Positions 7,401 to 16,249 of a stretch of DNA of 64,000 nucleotides are shown here, piece by piece. The notes beneath the pieces are model-generated. The model saw nothing but the letters and a program-made list of their open reading frames with translations, had not been told where the DNA came from and made no database searches. The stretch comes from Lysobacter sp. 5GHs7-4. Its GTDB lineage: Bacteria > Pseudomonadota > Gammaproteobacteria > Xanthomonadales > Xanthomonadaceae. Within the stretch, counting starts at the first letter, position 1. Each line of letters begins with the position of its first letter. The stretch is taken from positions 2,436,001 to 2,500,000 of the forward strand of contig NZ_CP089924.1 in the NCBI RefSeq assembly GCF_021284765.1, in the 5' to 3' direction. Both the position numbers and the translations under genes were made by a program.

Positions 7401-8000
7401 TCAGGGCGCGACCGGCGGCTTGGGCTTGGCGATCGACTTGCGCGGCGCCTTGGCGGCCCCCTTCTTGGCAACGGCCGGCTGCTTGGACACCTTCTTCGCA
7501 GCGCTGACCTTCTTGGCCGCGGCGGGCTTGGCGGCGGGCTTGGCCGATTTGGCCGGCTTACCGCCCTGGCGGCGCAGTTCGGCGGTCAGGGTGTCGACGC
7601 GCTGGCTGAGGCCGGCGAGGTCGTCACGGCCCGGCACGCCGAGCTTGACCAGGGCGCGCTGCACGCGCTCTTCGAACACCTTCTCCAGACGGTCCCAGGT
7701 GTCGGCGGCGCGTTCGCGCGCGTGACCGACCTTGGACTCGACCACGTCGCGCAGCGCATCGGCTTGGCCGCCGGTGAACTTGCGCGCGGTCTGCTCCAGA
7801 TTCAGGCCTTCCTTGACCAGGCCTTCGAACAGCTTGGTGCCCTCGGCCTGGGCGCGACCGAACGCGCCGACGCCGGCCAGCCAGATCTGCTGCGCGGATT
7901 CGCTCAGGGTCTTGGACAGGCGCTCGGCCTGCTCCTGGGCGCTGCCGCTGCTGCTCTTGCCGGCGGTCGTTTTCTTAGCGTTCTTCTTGAACTTGGCCAT
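7401..8000 (-). CDS. Phasin family protein (granule-associated)
   Basis: A 199-residue protein. After a short Lys-rich head, the phasin region (about residues 20-135) includes SAQQIWLAGVGAFGRAQ, the phasin-type segment, and a long coiled-coil helix ending in LSQRVDTLTAELRRQG. The last 65 residues are a Lys/Ala/Pro tail. This is the PhaF/PhaI-type architecture (PF05597-like): the helix associates with granules or oligomerises, and the tail can bind nucleic acid. GGAGG sits 5 bases before the chosen ATG. It resembles the shorter phasin-like protein about 6 kb to the left, but the two genes are on opposite strands and not adjacent. Confidence 0.85.
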   Translation of the reverse strand: MAKFKKNAKKTTAGKSSSGSAQEQAERLSKTLSESAQQIWLAGVGAFGRAQAEGTKLFEGLVKEGLNLEQTARKFTGGQADALRDVVESKVGHARERAADTWDRLEKVFEERVQRALVKLGVPGRDDLAGLSQRVDTLTAELRRQGGKPAKSAKPAAKPAAAKKVSAAKKVSKQPAVAKKGAAKAPRKSIAKPKPPVAP

Positions 8001-8127
8001 GTGCCCTCCAAGCGGGCGTAAATACGATGTCACTGCACGATGGGGGCGCTGTCTAGAGTTTTCACACCATTGGACGGGACGCGCAACCAACGCCGACGGA
8101 AATCGGCGAGGCCGGGCACTGCCAGCC

Positions 8128-8162
8128 CGTAGGATGCGGTGAGCCTTAGGCGAACCGCATCG
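8128..8162. repeat. Dispersed repeat, family B (GTAGGATGCGGTGAGCC type), single unit
   Basis: The unit reads CGTAGGATGCGGTGAGCC then TTAGGCGAACCGCATCG and forms an imperfect hairpin. It lies between the phasin and patatin genes. Related units occur near 14.9, 23.6 and 37.8 kb. Confidence 0.75.
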
Positions 8163-8213
8163 TCGCGCCAGGCCGAAGCCCCGCGCCGGCGCGGTAATCA
8201 CCGCACTCGGCGA

Positions 8214-9464
8214 CTACCTGGCCTTGGCGCGCTTGCGGCGATTCGCGACCAAGTGATCGACATCGTCCAGGGCGCGGCGCAGGCGCGCGGTGGTCTCGGT
8301 GTCGCGCGGGGGCGCGGCGATGCCGTCCAGGATCGAGCGCCCGGGGTCGGCCAGCACCTCCTCGCGCAGGCGGATGCCGTGCGCGGCCAGCACCGGGCGC
8401 AGCGCGTCGGCGCGCTGGCGCAGGTCGGCCAGGGTGTTGCGGTAGGCGATCTCGCAGATCCGGCGCCGCGCCGAGAAGCTGAAGGCGTTGGTGAAGAACA
8501 GCTCGCCGTCTTCGGCGTTGGGCTCGAACACCAGTTGGTCGATGTTGGGGTACTGCTGGGCGTAGCGCGCCAGGCCGACCTGCATGCGCGATTGCAGCAG
8601 GGTGCGGAAGGTCTGCGACAGCACCGCCGGCAGACCGCCCGCGGCCAGGCTGTTGTCCTCGGCCACCGGCGCGCCGCCGTGGTTATGGTTGAACGGCACC
8701 AGCGGGTTGATGCCGATCAGCAGGTCGATGCCCTGTTCCAGCACCAGCGAGGCGTGCATGGTCCGGCGCAGCGCGCCGTCGACGAAATGGCGGCCGCGGA
8801 TGTTCACCGGCGGGTACAGGCCGGGCAGGGCGGCGCTGGCCTGCACCGCCTTGGAGATCGGAATGTCGTTCCAGTCGTCGCCGCCGAAACGCACCGCGTC
8901 GCCGCTGTCGATATCCACCGCGACCACGTACAGGCGCGCGTCGAGATCGCGGAAGTCGTTGCTGCGGCCGCGGCGGGTGAAGACCTCGCGCAGGAAGCGC
9001 TCGACCTCGCCGTTGTCGAACAGGCCGTTGGGGATCAGCCCGCCGAAGCGGGTGATCAGGTCCGACCAGCGCGCTTCGCGCGGCGAGAACAGCAGCTCGC
9101 GCCACCACTGCGTGGCCAGGCGCGGGAAGCTGGCGGCGCGCTTCATGTACTCGAAGAACGCCGGCCGCATGAAGGTCTCGGGCCGGAACTGGACGTCGTC
9201 GCTGTCGCCGGTGATGAAGATCCGGCACATCTCGGCGGTGTCCATGCGGTTGGCCAGGCCCGCGGCCAGGAAGGCGCCGCTGCTGACGCCGACGTAGCAA
9301 TCCAGCCGGGTCAGGTCGAGGCCGTCCAGGGCCTCGTCCATCGCGCGCAGCGCGCCGAGTTCGTACATGCCGCCGATCGGGCCGCCGCCGGCGATGGCCA
9401 GGCCGATCTTGGCCGGGGTGCCGGTGCTACGCGCCCGGTGCTGGGCGGAATGGAGTGACAGCAT
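8214..9464 (-). CDS. Patatin-like phospholipase
   Basis: A 416-residue protein. Near the N-terminus lies the oxyanion-hole motif AIAGGGPIGGMYELGAL, followed by the nucleophile elbow YVGVSSGAFLAAGLANRM (GxSxG) near residue 55. The catalytic Asp is in GRHFVDGALRRTMHA (DG motif) in the second third. This is the Ser-Asp dyad layout of patatins, which hydrolyse acyl esters of lipids. No signal peptide is seen. The ATG used has a poor ribosome site, so an upstream start within the 133-base divergent gap is possible. Proximity to phasin and acyl-CoA genes fits lipid metabolism, but the substrate is unknown. Confidence 0.88.
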   Translation of the reverse strand: MLSLHSAQHRARSTGTPAKIGLAIAGGGPIGGMYELGALRAMDEALDGLDLTRLDCYVGVSSGAFLAAGLANRMDTAEMCRIFITGDSDDVQFRPETFMRPAFFEYMKRAASFPRLATQWWRELLFSPREARWSDLITRFGGLIPNGLFDNGEVERFLREVFTRRGRSNDFRDLDARLYVVAVDIDSGDAVRFGGDDWNDIPISKAVQASAALPGLYPPVNIRGRHFVDGALRRTMHASLVLEQGIDLLIGINPLVPFNHNHGGAPVAEDNSLAAGGLPAVLSQTFRTLLQSRMQVGLARYAQQYPNIDQLVFEPNAEDGELFFTNAFSFSARRRICEIAYRNTLADLRQRADALRPVLAAHGIRLREEVLADPGRSILDGIAAPPRDTETTARLRRALDDVDHLVANRRKRAKAR

Positions 9465-9597
9465 GGGGTGGGCGGCGACCGTGCGGAGGAGTATCCCCCG
9501 GAGTGTAGCCGACCGGAGCGGGCGCGCCAGACGCCGCGACTTTGGTCGTAGCGCGGGACGGTTGCGGGCGCCGTTCGCGGCCGCGATCATGCCTGCG

Positions 9598-10320
9598 ATG
9601 TCCAGGACGACCGATCTTTCCACCCGCCTGAGCGACCTGTTGGCGCGCCACCAGGCCTTGCACGATCCGCGCAAGGAGCCGCGCAACGGCCTGCGCTGGC
9701 TGCAGGAACTGCGCAGCTGGCAGGCGCGCCGCCTGGAGGCCAGCTTCGACCGCTTCCTGCGCGACCCGCGCCGGCGTCCGGCGGCGCAGTTCTTCCTCAG
9801 CGACGTCTACAACGACCATGACTTCAGCCGTCGCGACGCCGACATCGCGCGGGTGCTGCCGATGATGCAGCGGCTGCTGCCCTCGGCCCTGCTGGGCACG
9901 GTGGCCGACGCGATCGAGCTGGGCCTGCTCACCCATGCCTTCGACCTGCGCATGGCGCAGCGCCTGCAGACCCTGGCGCCGCGACGCAAGCGCCTGGATG
10001 CGGCGCTGTACGCGCAGGCCTACCGCGACTGCGGCCTGCCGCGCCTGCGCGGCCACCAGATCGAGCTGATCGGGCGGGTCGGGCTGGGCCTGGGGCGGGC
10101 GGTGCGGATGCCGGGCGTGTCGACCCTGCTCAAGCTTTCGCGTGGCCCGGCCAAGGCCGCCGGCCTGTCCGAGCTGCAGGGCTTTCTGGAACGCGGCTTC
10201 GCGGCGTTCGGGCAACTGGGCGACGTGCGCGAGTTCATCGCCGAAATCGAAAGCGACGAGCGCGAGGTCGCATGGCGTTTGTTCGAGGGCGATCCGGATC
10301 CGTTTCCGGGGTTGGAGTAG
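9598..10320 (+). CDS. Conserved hypothetical protein (FFLSDVYN motif)
   Basis: A 240-residue, mainly helical, Arg-rich protein without signal peptide or membrane segment. Its most distinctive segment is AAQFFLSDVYNDHDFSRRD near residues 61-79. I recall this motif from hypothetical proteins of Xanthomonadaceae and other proteobacteria but know no function. An alternative ATG lies three codons upstream (MPAMS). It is transcribed away from the patatin gene and ends in ...DPFPGLE. Confidence 0.7.
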   Translation: MSRTTDLSTRLSDLLARHQALHDPRKEPRNGLRWLQELRSWQARRLEASFDRFLRDPRRRPAAQFFLSDVYNDHDFSRRDADIARVLPMMQRLLPSALLGTVADAIELGLLTHAFDLRMAQRLQTLAPRRKRLDAALYAQAYRDCGLPRLRGHQIELIGRVGLGLGRAVRMPGVSTLLKLSRGPAKAAGLSELQGFLERGFAAFGQLGDVREFIAEIESDEREVAWRLFEGDPDPFPGLE

Positions 10321-10406
10321 GGCGCGGCAGCGCCTGCACTGTGTCGTGGGTCGCAGTAGCACTGCATCGTCGCGGAGCCACACCGTCTCGGCGTAACTCC
10401 GGATTC

Positions 10407-10664
10407 GTCATCCCCGCGCAGGCGGGGATCCAGGGACTTCAGCGCGTAAGCGTGAGTGTGGTGTGTGTGTCCACAGGCGCGGAGCCAAGGGCTCTATGCC
10501 GCTTGCGTCGCCGGCGCCACGCCGACCCGGTCGCTGCATCCCCGCCTGCGCGGGGATGACTGATCGAAACTACGTCGGGGCCTTGGGGCGGTGCGCGTAG
10601 GCCGAATGCTCGGACGATGTATGGTCGACCTAGGCACCGGATGCCCGCCTGCGCGGGATGATGG
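10407..10664. repeat. Dispersed palindromic repeats, family D (CATCCCCGCNNAGGCGGGGATG type), three copies
   Basis: Three palindromic units sit at 10407-10433 (GTCATCCCCGCGCAGGCGGG...), 10537-10560 (CATCCCCGCCTGCGCGGGG...) and 10639-10664 (slightly eroded). Each forms a stem of about 8-10 bp. They fill most of the 415-base gap between the FFLSDVYN gene and the PHA-system gene. I see no gene in the gap. A related unit lies near 37.75 kb. Confidence 0.8.
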
Positions 10665-10694
10665 ATCGAAACGACGCGGGTAGCCGCAGCCTTG

Positions 10695-10736
10695 CCCGAA
10701 TCCCGAATCCCGAATCCCGAATCCCGAATCCCGAAT
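10695..10736. repeat. Heptanucleotide tandem repeat, (CCCGAAT)6
   Basis: Six perfect copies of CCCGAAT end exactly where the stop codon of the PHA-system gene begins; the last base is shared with it. A 7-base unit shifts frame by one per copy, but the array lies in the 3' untranslated side, so the protein is unaffected. Confidence 0.95.
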
Positions 10737-11011
10737 TACTTAAATCGCTCGTCCAGCACGCGCCGGATCTCGCTCTCGATCGGGCCCTTGAGCGCCCCCA
10801 GCAGGAAGCCCAGGCTGGCGGTCACGCGCAGTTGCTTGGCGCCCAGCGCGATCTTGCCGTCGACGCCGCTGCGGGCGAAGTTGAGGGTGTCGCCGGCCCA
10901 GTCGTATTCGATGCCGAAGCGTTCGGCCAGCTTTTCCGCCACCTCTTCGACGGCCTTGCGGGCCTTGGCCGGCGTCAGCGAATGATCGTGGCGGATATCG
11001 ATGCTCGACAT
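10736..11011 (-). CDS. Polyhydroxyalkanoic acid system family protein
   Basis: A 91-residue protein beginning MSSIDIRHDHSLTPAKARKA, then VEEVAEKLAERFGIEYDWAG and DTLNFARSGVDGKIAL, ending in IRRVLDERFK. It matches the small PHA_gran_rgn family (PF09650-like), named from PHA loci; the biochemical role is not established. GGGAGG lies upstream of the ATG. It is divergent from the FHA gene. With the two phasin-like genes it is the third granule-related gene in the first 11 kb, although none are in one operon. Confidence 0.82.
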   Translation of the reverse strand: MSSIDIRHDHSLTPAKARKAVEEVAEKLAERFGIEYDWAGDTLNFARSGVDGKIALGAKQLRVTASLGFLLGALKGPIESEIRRVLDERFK

Positions 11012-11132
11012 GAATGTTCCCTCCCAGGTGGCGCCTATTGTGCGGGCGCGGCGCGTCGCATCCAAGAGCGTGCCCCAGGGCACTCGCCCCGGGCTGCCTG
11101 AAACGCCGTGCAGCGTGCTAGATTTCCGCCGA

Positions 11133-11933
11133 GTGGAAAGCCTAAGACTGCGATACCCCAACCGTGAACATGCCGACCTGGCGCTGAGCCCGGGCGTGCA
11201 TGCGATTGGCCGCGACACCGACGGTCGCACCGCCCTGGTCCGCGACGGCGGCGACGCGGTCGCGCAAGTGTGCGTGGACCGCCGCGGCGTCTGGCTGCAG
11301 GTGCGCGAAGGCGTGCGCGGACTGCACGTCAACGGCCGCCCGGTGCGGCGCATGGCGATGCTGCGCGCGGGCGATGCGATCTTCATCGACGGGGTCGAAC
11401 TGCTGCTGCTGGCCGGCGAGCCGACGCCGGCGCCGGTGGACTACGGCTTCGGCGAAGCGCCGGAGAGCCGCCTGGTGATCCGCGGCATCGCCGGCCCGCA
11501 CCACGGACGCTGCTACACGCTGGACAAGCCGCGCACCATCGGCCGCGCCAGCGAATGCGACATCCGCGTCGACGACGCGTCCTTCGCCGAACGCCACGCC
11601 CGTCTGGAGGCGCACGCCGACGGCGTGGTCCTGCGCGACATGGGCTCGGTCGAGGGCAGCGTGGTCAACGGCCGCCCGGTGCGCAGCGCGCTGCTGCGGC
11701 CGGGCGATCAACTGGTGCTGGAATCGCAGCACCGTTTCGTGATCGAGGCGCCCAGCCGCGGCATCGGCAACGAGCCGGCGCCGGCCCTGCACCCGGTCGA
11801 GTTCGAGGCCGAGGAACGCGCGCGTCCGGCCGCGGCGCTGCCGTCGTCGGTGCGGCGCATGCCCTGGCTGCTGCTCGCCGCCACCTTGCTGGCCGCCGCG
11901 CTCAGCCTGCTGCTGCTGTACGGCGTGCGCTGA
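11133..11933 (+). CDS. Tandem FHA-domain membrane protein
   Basis: About 266 residues from a GTG start. The first FHA-like domain (about residues 1-100) is degenerate but keeps GRDTDGR and LHVNGRPV. The second (about 115-210) is clear: YTLDKPRTIGRASECDIRV, ERHARLEAHADGVVLRDMGS and VNGRPV. FHA domains bind phosphothreonine peptides. A C-terminal hydrophobic stretch (WLLLAATLLAAALSLLLL) near the end gives a membrane anchor with the FHA domains in the cytoplasm. The start is uncertain; another GTG lies six codons upstream. The 3' end overlaps the convergent msrQ by 32 bases. No kinase or type VI gene is nearby. Confidence 0.78.
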   Translation: MESLRLRYPNREHADLALSPGVHAIGRDTDGRTALVRDGGDAVAQVCVDRRGVWLQVREGVRGLHVNGRPVRRMAMLRAGDAIFIDGVELLLLAGEPTPAPVDYGFGEAPESRLVIRGIAGPHHGRCYTLDKPRTIGRASECDIRVDDASFAERHARLEAHADGVVLRDMGSVEGSVVNGRPVRSALLRPGDQLVLESQHRFVIEAPSRGIGNEPAPALHPVEFEAEERARPAAALPSSVRRMPWLLLAATLLAAALSLLLLYGVR

Positions 11934-12591
11934 GCGCGCGTAGCTTCTTCCACGCGCGCCAGCCCAGCAGCAGGGCCAGGACCGCCGCGTACAGCAGCGG
12001 CTCGCGGATGTCGGATTTCACCAGCCACCAGAAGTGCAGCACGGCCAACACGGCGATCGCGTAGATCAGCTGGTGCAGCCGGCCCCACAGCCGTCCCAGC
12101 CGGCGCATCATCGCCTGGGTCGAGGTGATCGCCAGCGGCACCAGCAGCAGCCAGGCCAGGAAACCGACGGTGATGTAGGGGCGCTTGAGGATTTCCTCGA
12201 AGATCTGCGTCCAATACCCGCGCAAGTCCAGCACCAGATACGCGGCCAGATGCAGGCTGGCGTAGAAGAACGCATACAGGCCGAGCAGGCGGCGGAAGCG
12301 GAGCAGCACCGGCTGGCCGCTGAGCTGGCGCAGCGGCGTGATCGCCAGCGTCAGCAGCAGCAGGCGCAGCGCCCACAGGCCCAGCCGGTGTTCGATCTCG
12401 GCCACCGGGTCGGCGCCCAGGCCGCCGTCGCCGGTGAGGAATTCGGCGCGGATCTGCCAGGCCAGGATCGCCGCGGGCGTCAGCGCCAGCAAGTGGACGA
12501 CAGTCTTGGCCGCGATCATCCCGATCGACGCAGGGCGTTTGGCCGGCGCGCGGCGCGGTGCCGGCGCCGCGGCCGCGGTGCGGTCGTTCAT
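11902..12591 (-). CDS. msrQ: MsrQ, heme-binding membrane subunit of the MsrPQ system
   Basis: A 229-residue integral membrane protein of the ferric-reductase/YedZ type with about six hydrophobic segments. Conserved features include EIEHRLGLWALRLLLLTLAI, LRQLSGQPVLLRFRRLLGLYAF, FYASLHLAAYL and GRLWGRLHQLIYAIAVLAVLHF, with histidines suited to heme ligation. MsrQ takes electrons from the quinone pool and passes them to MsrP, which repairs oxidised methionines in periplasmic proteins. It lies 4 bases downstream of msrP, so the two are one operon. The 3' end runs into the convergent FHA gene. Confidence 0.94.
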   Translation of the reverse strand: MNDRTAAAAPAPRRAPAKRPASIGMIAAKTVVHLLALTPAAILAWQIRAEFLTGDGGLGADPVAEIEHRLGLWALRLLLLTLAITPLRQLSGQPVLLRFRRLLGLYAFFYASLHLAAYLVLDLRGYWTQIFEEILKRPYITVGFLAWLLLVPLAITSTQAMMRRLGRLWGRLHQLIYAIAVLAVLHFWWLVKSDIREPLLYAAVLALLLGWRAWKKLRALSARRTAAAG

Positions 12592-12595
12592 GCGC

Positions 12596-13564
12596 TCAGA
12601 ACCATTGCTTGAGGTTCATGCCGGCGTACATCGACGCGACCTGGTCGCCGTAGCCGTTGAACAGCCGGGTCGGCACGCGCTCGGCGAACAGCTTGCTGGC
12701 GGTGCCGGCGATGCGGCGTTCGCTCTTCTGGGTCCAGCGCGGGTGGTCGACGTTGGGGTTCACGTTGGAGAAAAAGCCATATTCGCTGGATTGGGCGTCG
12801 TTCCAACTGGTGAACGGCATCTTCTCGACGAAGGTGATCGCGACGATGGACTTGATGCTCTTGAAGCCGTACTTCCACGGCACCACCAGCCGCAAGGGCG
12901 CGCCGTTCTGTTGCGGCAGCGGCTTGCCGTACAGGCCGGTGGCCAGCAGGGTCAGCGGGTGCATGGCCTCGTCGATGCGCAGGCCCTCGCGGTAGGGCCA
13001 GTCCAGCGCGGGGTAGGCCAGGCCGGGCATCTGCTTGGGATCGGCCAGGGTGGTGAAGGCCACGTACTTGGCCTTGGAGGTGGGTTGGAAGCGCTTGAGC
13101 ACCTCACCCAGCGGTACGCCCAGCCAGGGGATCACCATCGACCAGCCTTCCACGCAGCGCAGGCGGTAGATGCGCTCCTGCGGCGTCAGGCCCTTGATCA
13201 GATCGTCCAGCGACAGCCGGCCGGGCTTGGCGCAGGCGCCGCCGACGGCGACCGTCCAGGGCTTGGTGCGCAGGGTTTTGCGGGCCCGGGCGGGGTCGGC
13301 CTTGCCGGTGCCGAACTCGTAGTAATTGTTGTAGCTGCTGACGTCCTCGTAGCGGGTCAGGGTCTCGTCGGTGCGGAAGCCAGAGGCCGCCTGCGCGGGC
13401 GTGATCGCGGTCTTGGGCGCCGCCGGCGGCTCGGCGTCGGCGCAGCCGGCCAGGCCCAGCGCGGGCGCGGCGGCGAACGCGGCCAGCAGGCGCCGGCGTT
13501 CGCGGTAGACGGCCTCGTCGGTGATCTCGCGGGCGGGAAGCGTGAAAGCGTCGCGCAATGCCAT
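12596..13564 (-). CDS. msrP: MsrP, periplasmic protein-methionine-sulfoxide reductase, molybdopterin subunit
   Basis: A 322-residue sulfite-oxidase-fold protein. The N-terminus [20 protein letters not shown] leads into [21 protein letters not shown], a twin-arginine type signal as expected for a folded molybdoenzyme. The conserved cysteine that ligates molybdenum is in [15 protein letters not shown]. Other family segments are [18 protein letters not shown] and [16 protein letters not shown] precedes the ATG. It reduces both diastereomers of methionine sulfoxide, with MsrQ downstream as electron donor. Confidence 0.95.
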   Translation of the reverse strand: MALRDAFTLPAREITDEAVYRERRRLLAAFAAAPALGLAGCADAEPPAAPKTAITPAQAASGFRTDETLTRYEDVSSYNNYYEFGTGKADPARARKTLRTKPWTVAVGGACAKPGRLSLDDLIKGLTPQERIYRLRCVEGWSMVIPWLGVPLGEVLKRFQPTSKAKYVAFTTLADPKQMPGLAYPALDWPYREGLRIDEAMHPLTLLATGLYGKPLPQQNGAPLRLVVPWKYGFKSIKSIVAITFVEKMPFTSWNDAQSSEYGFFSNVNPNVDHPRWTQKSERRIAGTASKLFAERVPTRLFNGYGDQVASMYAGMNLKQWF

Positions 13565-13664
13565 CGGGGGTACTCCTGCGGGGGACGGGCGCGGCGCGGG
13601 TAGTGCCGCGGGCCGGTCCAGGTGCATACGGTGGGTTTATCACCATAGAGGCAGCCCGAGGGGT

Positions 13665-13697
13665 AAAAGTTGCGCGGGCGGTCAAAAGTTGCGCGGG
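13665..13697. promoter_or_regulatory. Direct repeat AAAAGTTGCGCGGG x2 upstream of serC
   Basis: Two exact 14-base copies begin 19 bases apart (13665 and 13684), roughly two helical turns, in the 204-base gap between divergent msrP and serC. The arrangement suits cooperative binding of a regulator. No protein can be assigned. Confidence 0.45.
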
Positions 13698-13768
13698 TAA
13701 CCAAGGCGCGCGCAAGTGTTGCACTGCGGCATACTTGGGATCCGACCCCCCATCCTACGGAGCACCCG

Positions 13769-14854
13769 ATGTCCCGCGCGTTCAACTTCAGTGCCGGCCC
13801 CGCGACCCTGCCCGAATCCGTCCTCCAGCAGGCCCAGGCCGAAATGCTGGACTGGCACGGCGTCGGCGCCTCGATCGTCGAGTTGAGCCACCGCGGGCCG
13901 GAGTTCCTGCAGGTCGCCCAGGAGGCCGAGGCCGACCTGCGCACGCTGATGTCGATTCCGCAGGATTACGCGGTGCTGTTCCTGCAGGGCGGCGCCACCA
14001 CCCAGCAGGCCCTGATCGCGCTCAACTTCGCCGCGCCCGGCCAGACCGTGGATTACGCCGTGACCGGCCATTGGGGCAAGACCGCGCTCAAGCAGGTCAA
14101 GCCCTATGTCGACGCCAAGGTGGTCGCCAACGGCGAAGCCGGCGGCTTCCGCGACATCCCGGCCTATGGCGAGTGGCAGCTGTCCAAGGACGCCGCCTAC
14201 GTCCACTACACCGCCAACGAGACCATCCACGGCGTCGAGTTCCGCGACATTCCCGATACCGGCGACGTGCCGCTGGTGGGCGACTTCAGCTCCAGCATCG
14301 TGTCCGAGCCGCTGGACGTGTCCAAGTTCGGCATCATCTATGCCGGCGCGCAGAAGAACCTGGGCCCGGTCGGCGTGAGCGTGCTGATCGTGCGCCGCGA
14401 CCTGCTCGAACGCGCCGGCCAGCCGCGCGCCGAGATCCTCGACTACCGCGCCCACGTCAAGGGCGAGTCCATGCTCAACACGCCGCCGACCTGGAACTGG
14501 TACCTGGCCGGCCTAGTGTTCAAGTGGATGATCGCGCAGGGCGGCGTGAGCGAATTCGCGCAGCGCAACGCGCGCAAGTCGGCGCTGCTGTACCAGACCA
14601 TCGACCACTCCGGCGGCTTCTACCGCAACGAGGTCGCCGTTGGCGCGCGCTCGCGCATGAACGTGCCGTTCTTCCTCAAGGACGAGGCGCTGGACAAGCC
14701 GTTCCTGAAGGAGGCCGAGGCCGCCGGCCTGATTTCGCTCAAGGGCCACCGCGCCCTGGGCGGCATGCGCGCCTCGATCTACAACGCGATGCCGGAAGAG
14801 GGCGTGCAGGCGCTGGCCGCTTTCATGCGCGATTTCGCGGCCAGGCACGGCTGA
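13769..14854 (+). CDS. serC: Phosphoserine aminotransferase
   Basis: A 361-residue PLP enzyme of the usual SerC length. It opens [19 protein letters not shown]; the family motifs ELSHRGPEF and [11 protein letters not shown] follow, and the PLP-binding lysine is in [16 protein letters not shown] (near residue 198). It converts 3-phosphohydroxypyruvate and glutamate to phosphoserine, and also acts in pyridoxine synthesis in gammaproteobacteria. It lies upstream of pheA-hisC-aroA on the same strand, a common neighbourhood, but a 174-base gap with a repeat separates them. Confidence 0.97.
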   Translation: MSRAFNFSAGPATLPESVLQQAQAEMLDWHGVGASIVELSHRGPEFLQVAQEAEADLRTLMSIPQDYAVLFLQGGATTQQALIALNFAAPGQTVDYAVTGHWGKTALKQVKPYVDAKVVANGEAGGFRDIPAYGEWQLSKDAAYVHYTANETIHGVEFRDIPDTGDVPLVGDFSSSIVSEPLDVSKFGIIYAGAQKNLGPVGVSVLIVRRDLLERAGQPRAEILDYRAHVKGESMLNTPPTWNWYLAGLVFKWMIAQGGVSEFAQRNARKSALLYQTIDHSGGFYRNEVAVGARSRMNVPFFLKDEALDKPFLKEAEAAGLISLKGHRALGGMRASIYNAMPEEGVQALAAFMRDFAARHG

Positions 14855-14872
14855 GACCGGGCTTCAGGCGAA

Positions 14873-14954
14873 GTAGGGTGCGCCGACCAGCGCGCCATCG
14901 CACGGCCCGTCTCAGCGCAATGGTGCGGTTCGCCTACGGCTCGCCGCACCCTAC
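14873..14954. repeat. Dispersed repeat, family B, inverted pair
   Basis: GTAGGGTGCG near the left end pairs with CGCACCCTAC at the right end. Between them lie shorter complementary parts (GGTGCGGTTCGCCTACGG). The whole forms a cruciform-like inverted pair in the serC-pheA gap and might attenuate readthrough. Confidence 0.7.
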
Positions 14955-15028
14955 GTTCTTCATAGCGTTCTTCCTTCATACCGTTCCGTCCGCGTCGCCG
15001 AACCCCCGAGCGGACCTGCGAGACAACC

Positions 15029-16249
15029 ATGGCAAAGAAACCCACCCCGCCCAAGCGCGCCGCAGCGCCTAAGTCCGCCGGCAAGAAGGCCGTCAAAGAC
15101 GACGCGTCCCACGCGGTCAAGCGCAAGACCGCCGAGGCCAAGCCGCTCAGCGCGCCCGAGCCGGACGCGCCCGCGCTGGATTTGCCGACCCTGCGCACGC
15201 GCATCGACGGCATCGACCAGCACATCCAGCAGCTGATCGCCGAGCGCGCCCAGTTCGCCAACCAGGTCGGCAAGGCCAAGGGCAAGCTGGCCGCGGCGGT
15301 GGATTACTACCGGCCCGAGCGCGAGGCGCAGGTGCTGCGGCGCGTGGTCGACCGCAACGACGGCCCGCTGCAGGACGAAGTGCTGGTGCGGCTGTTCCGC
15401 GAAATCATGTCGGCCTGCCTGGCCCAGCAGGAGCCGCTGAAGATCGGCTTCCTCGGTCCGGAAGGCACGCATTCGCAGCAGGCGGTGTTCAAGCACTTCG
15501 GCCATTCCATCCACGGGCTGCCGCTGGCGAGCATCGAGGAAGTGTTCCAGGAGGTCGAAGCCGGCAACGCCGACTTCGGCGTGGTGCCGGTGGAGAACTC
15601 CACCCAGGGCACGATCCAGTCGACGCTGGACATGTTCCTGACCTCGAAGCTGAAGATCTCCGGCGAAGTCGAGCTGCGCGTGCACCAGCACCTGCTGTCG
15701 CGCGGCGGCCGCATCGAGGACATCGAGCGCATCTACTCGCATCCGCAGTCCTTCGCCCAATGCAAGGCCTGGCTGCGCGAGTACCTGCCCAAGGCCGAGA
15801 AGATTCCGGTCGCGAGCAACGCCGAGGCCGCGCGCCGCGCGCGCAACGCCGACGACGCCGCCGCGATCGCCGGCGCCAGCGCCGGCAACGTTTACGGCCT
15901 GAAGACCGTGGCCGGCCCGATCGAGGACCGCCCCGACAACACCACCCGCTTCCTGGTGATCGGGCGCGAGCTGTTCACGCCTTCGGGCAACGACCGCACC
16001 TCGCTGCTGATCTTCATCAAGGACCAGCCCGGCGCGCTCTACAACGTGCTGTCGCCGTTCGCCAAGCGCGGCCTGAGCATGAACCGCATCGAGTCGCGTC
16101 CCGGTCACACCGGCCGCTGGCAGTACGCGTTCTTCGTCGACATCGGCGGCCACGTGCAGGAACCCGCCATGCGCGAGGCGCTGGAGGAGCTGCAGGAGCT
16201 GGCGCACGAAGTGAAGGTGCTGGGCTCCTACCCGGTCGCGATCGCGTGA
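15029..16249 (+). CDS. pheA: Bifunctional chorismate mutase/prephenate dehydratase (P-protein)
   Basis: A 406-residue protein. Residues 1-50 are a Lys/Ala/Pro-rich extension. The chorismate mutase domain (about 50-135) has LRTRIDGIDQHIQQLIAERA and YYRPEREAQVLRRV. Prephenate dehydratase (about 138-320) starts KIGFLGPEGTHSQQA and includes FGVVPVENSTQGTIQST and RPDNTTRFLVIG. A C-terminal ACT domain (about 325-406) has the ESRP phenylalanine-sensing motif. It catalyses chorismate to phenylpyruvate with feedback by phenylalanine. Its stop overlaps the hisC start (GTGA), so the two are translationally coupled. Confidence 0.97.
   Translation: MAKKPTPPKRAAAPKSAGKKAVKDDASHAVKRKTAEAKPLSAPEPDAPALDLPTLRTRIDGIDQHIQQLIAERAQFANQVGKAKGKLAAAVDYYRPEREAQVLRRVVDRNDGPLQDEVLVRLFREIMSACLAQQEPLKIGFLGPEGTHSQQAVFKHFGHSIHGLPLASIEEVFQEVEAGNADFGVVPVENSTQGTIQSTLDMFLTSKLKISGEVELRVHQHLLSRGGRIEDIERIYSHPQSFAQCKAWLREYLPKAEKIPVASNAEAARRARNADDAAAIAGASAGNVYGLKTVAGPIEDRPDNTTRFLVIGRELFTPSGNDRTSLLIFIKDQPGALYNVLSPFAKRGLSMNRIESRPGHTGRWQYAFFVDIGGHVQEPAMREALEELQELAHEVKVLGSYPVAIA

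Noticed and set aside
10695..10736. CRISPR-like array
   Set aside because: The repeat unit is only 7 bases with no spacers and no cas genes.
11133..11933. Type VI secretion or kinase-signalling locus around the FHA protein
   Set aside because: No Tss proteins, Ser/Thr kinase or phosphatase genes flank it.
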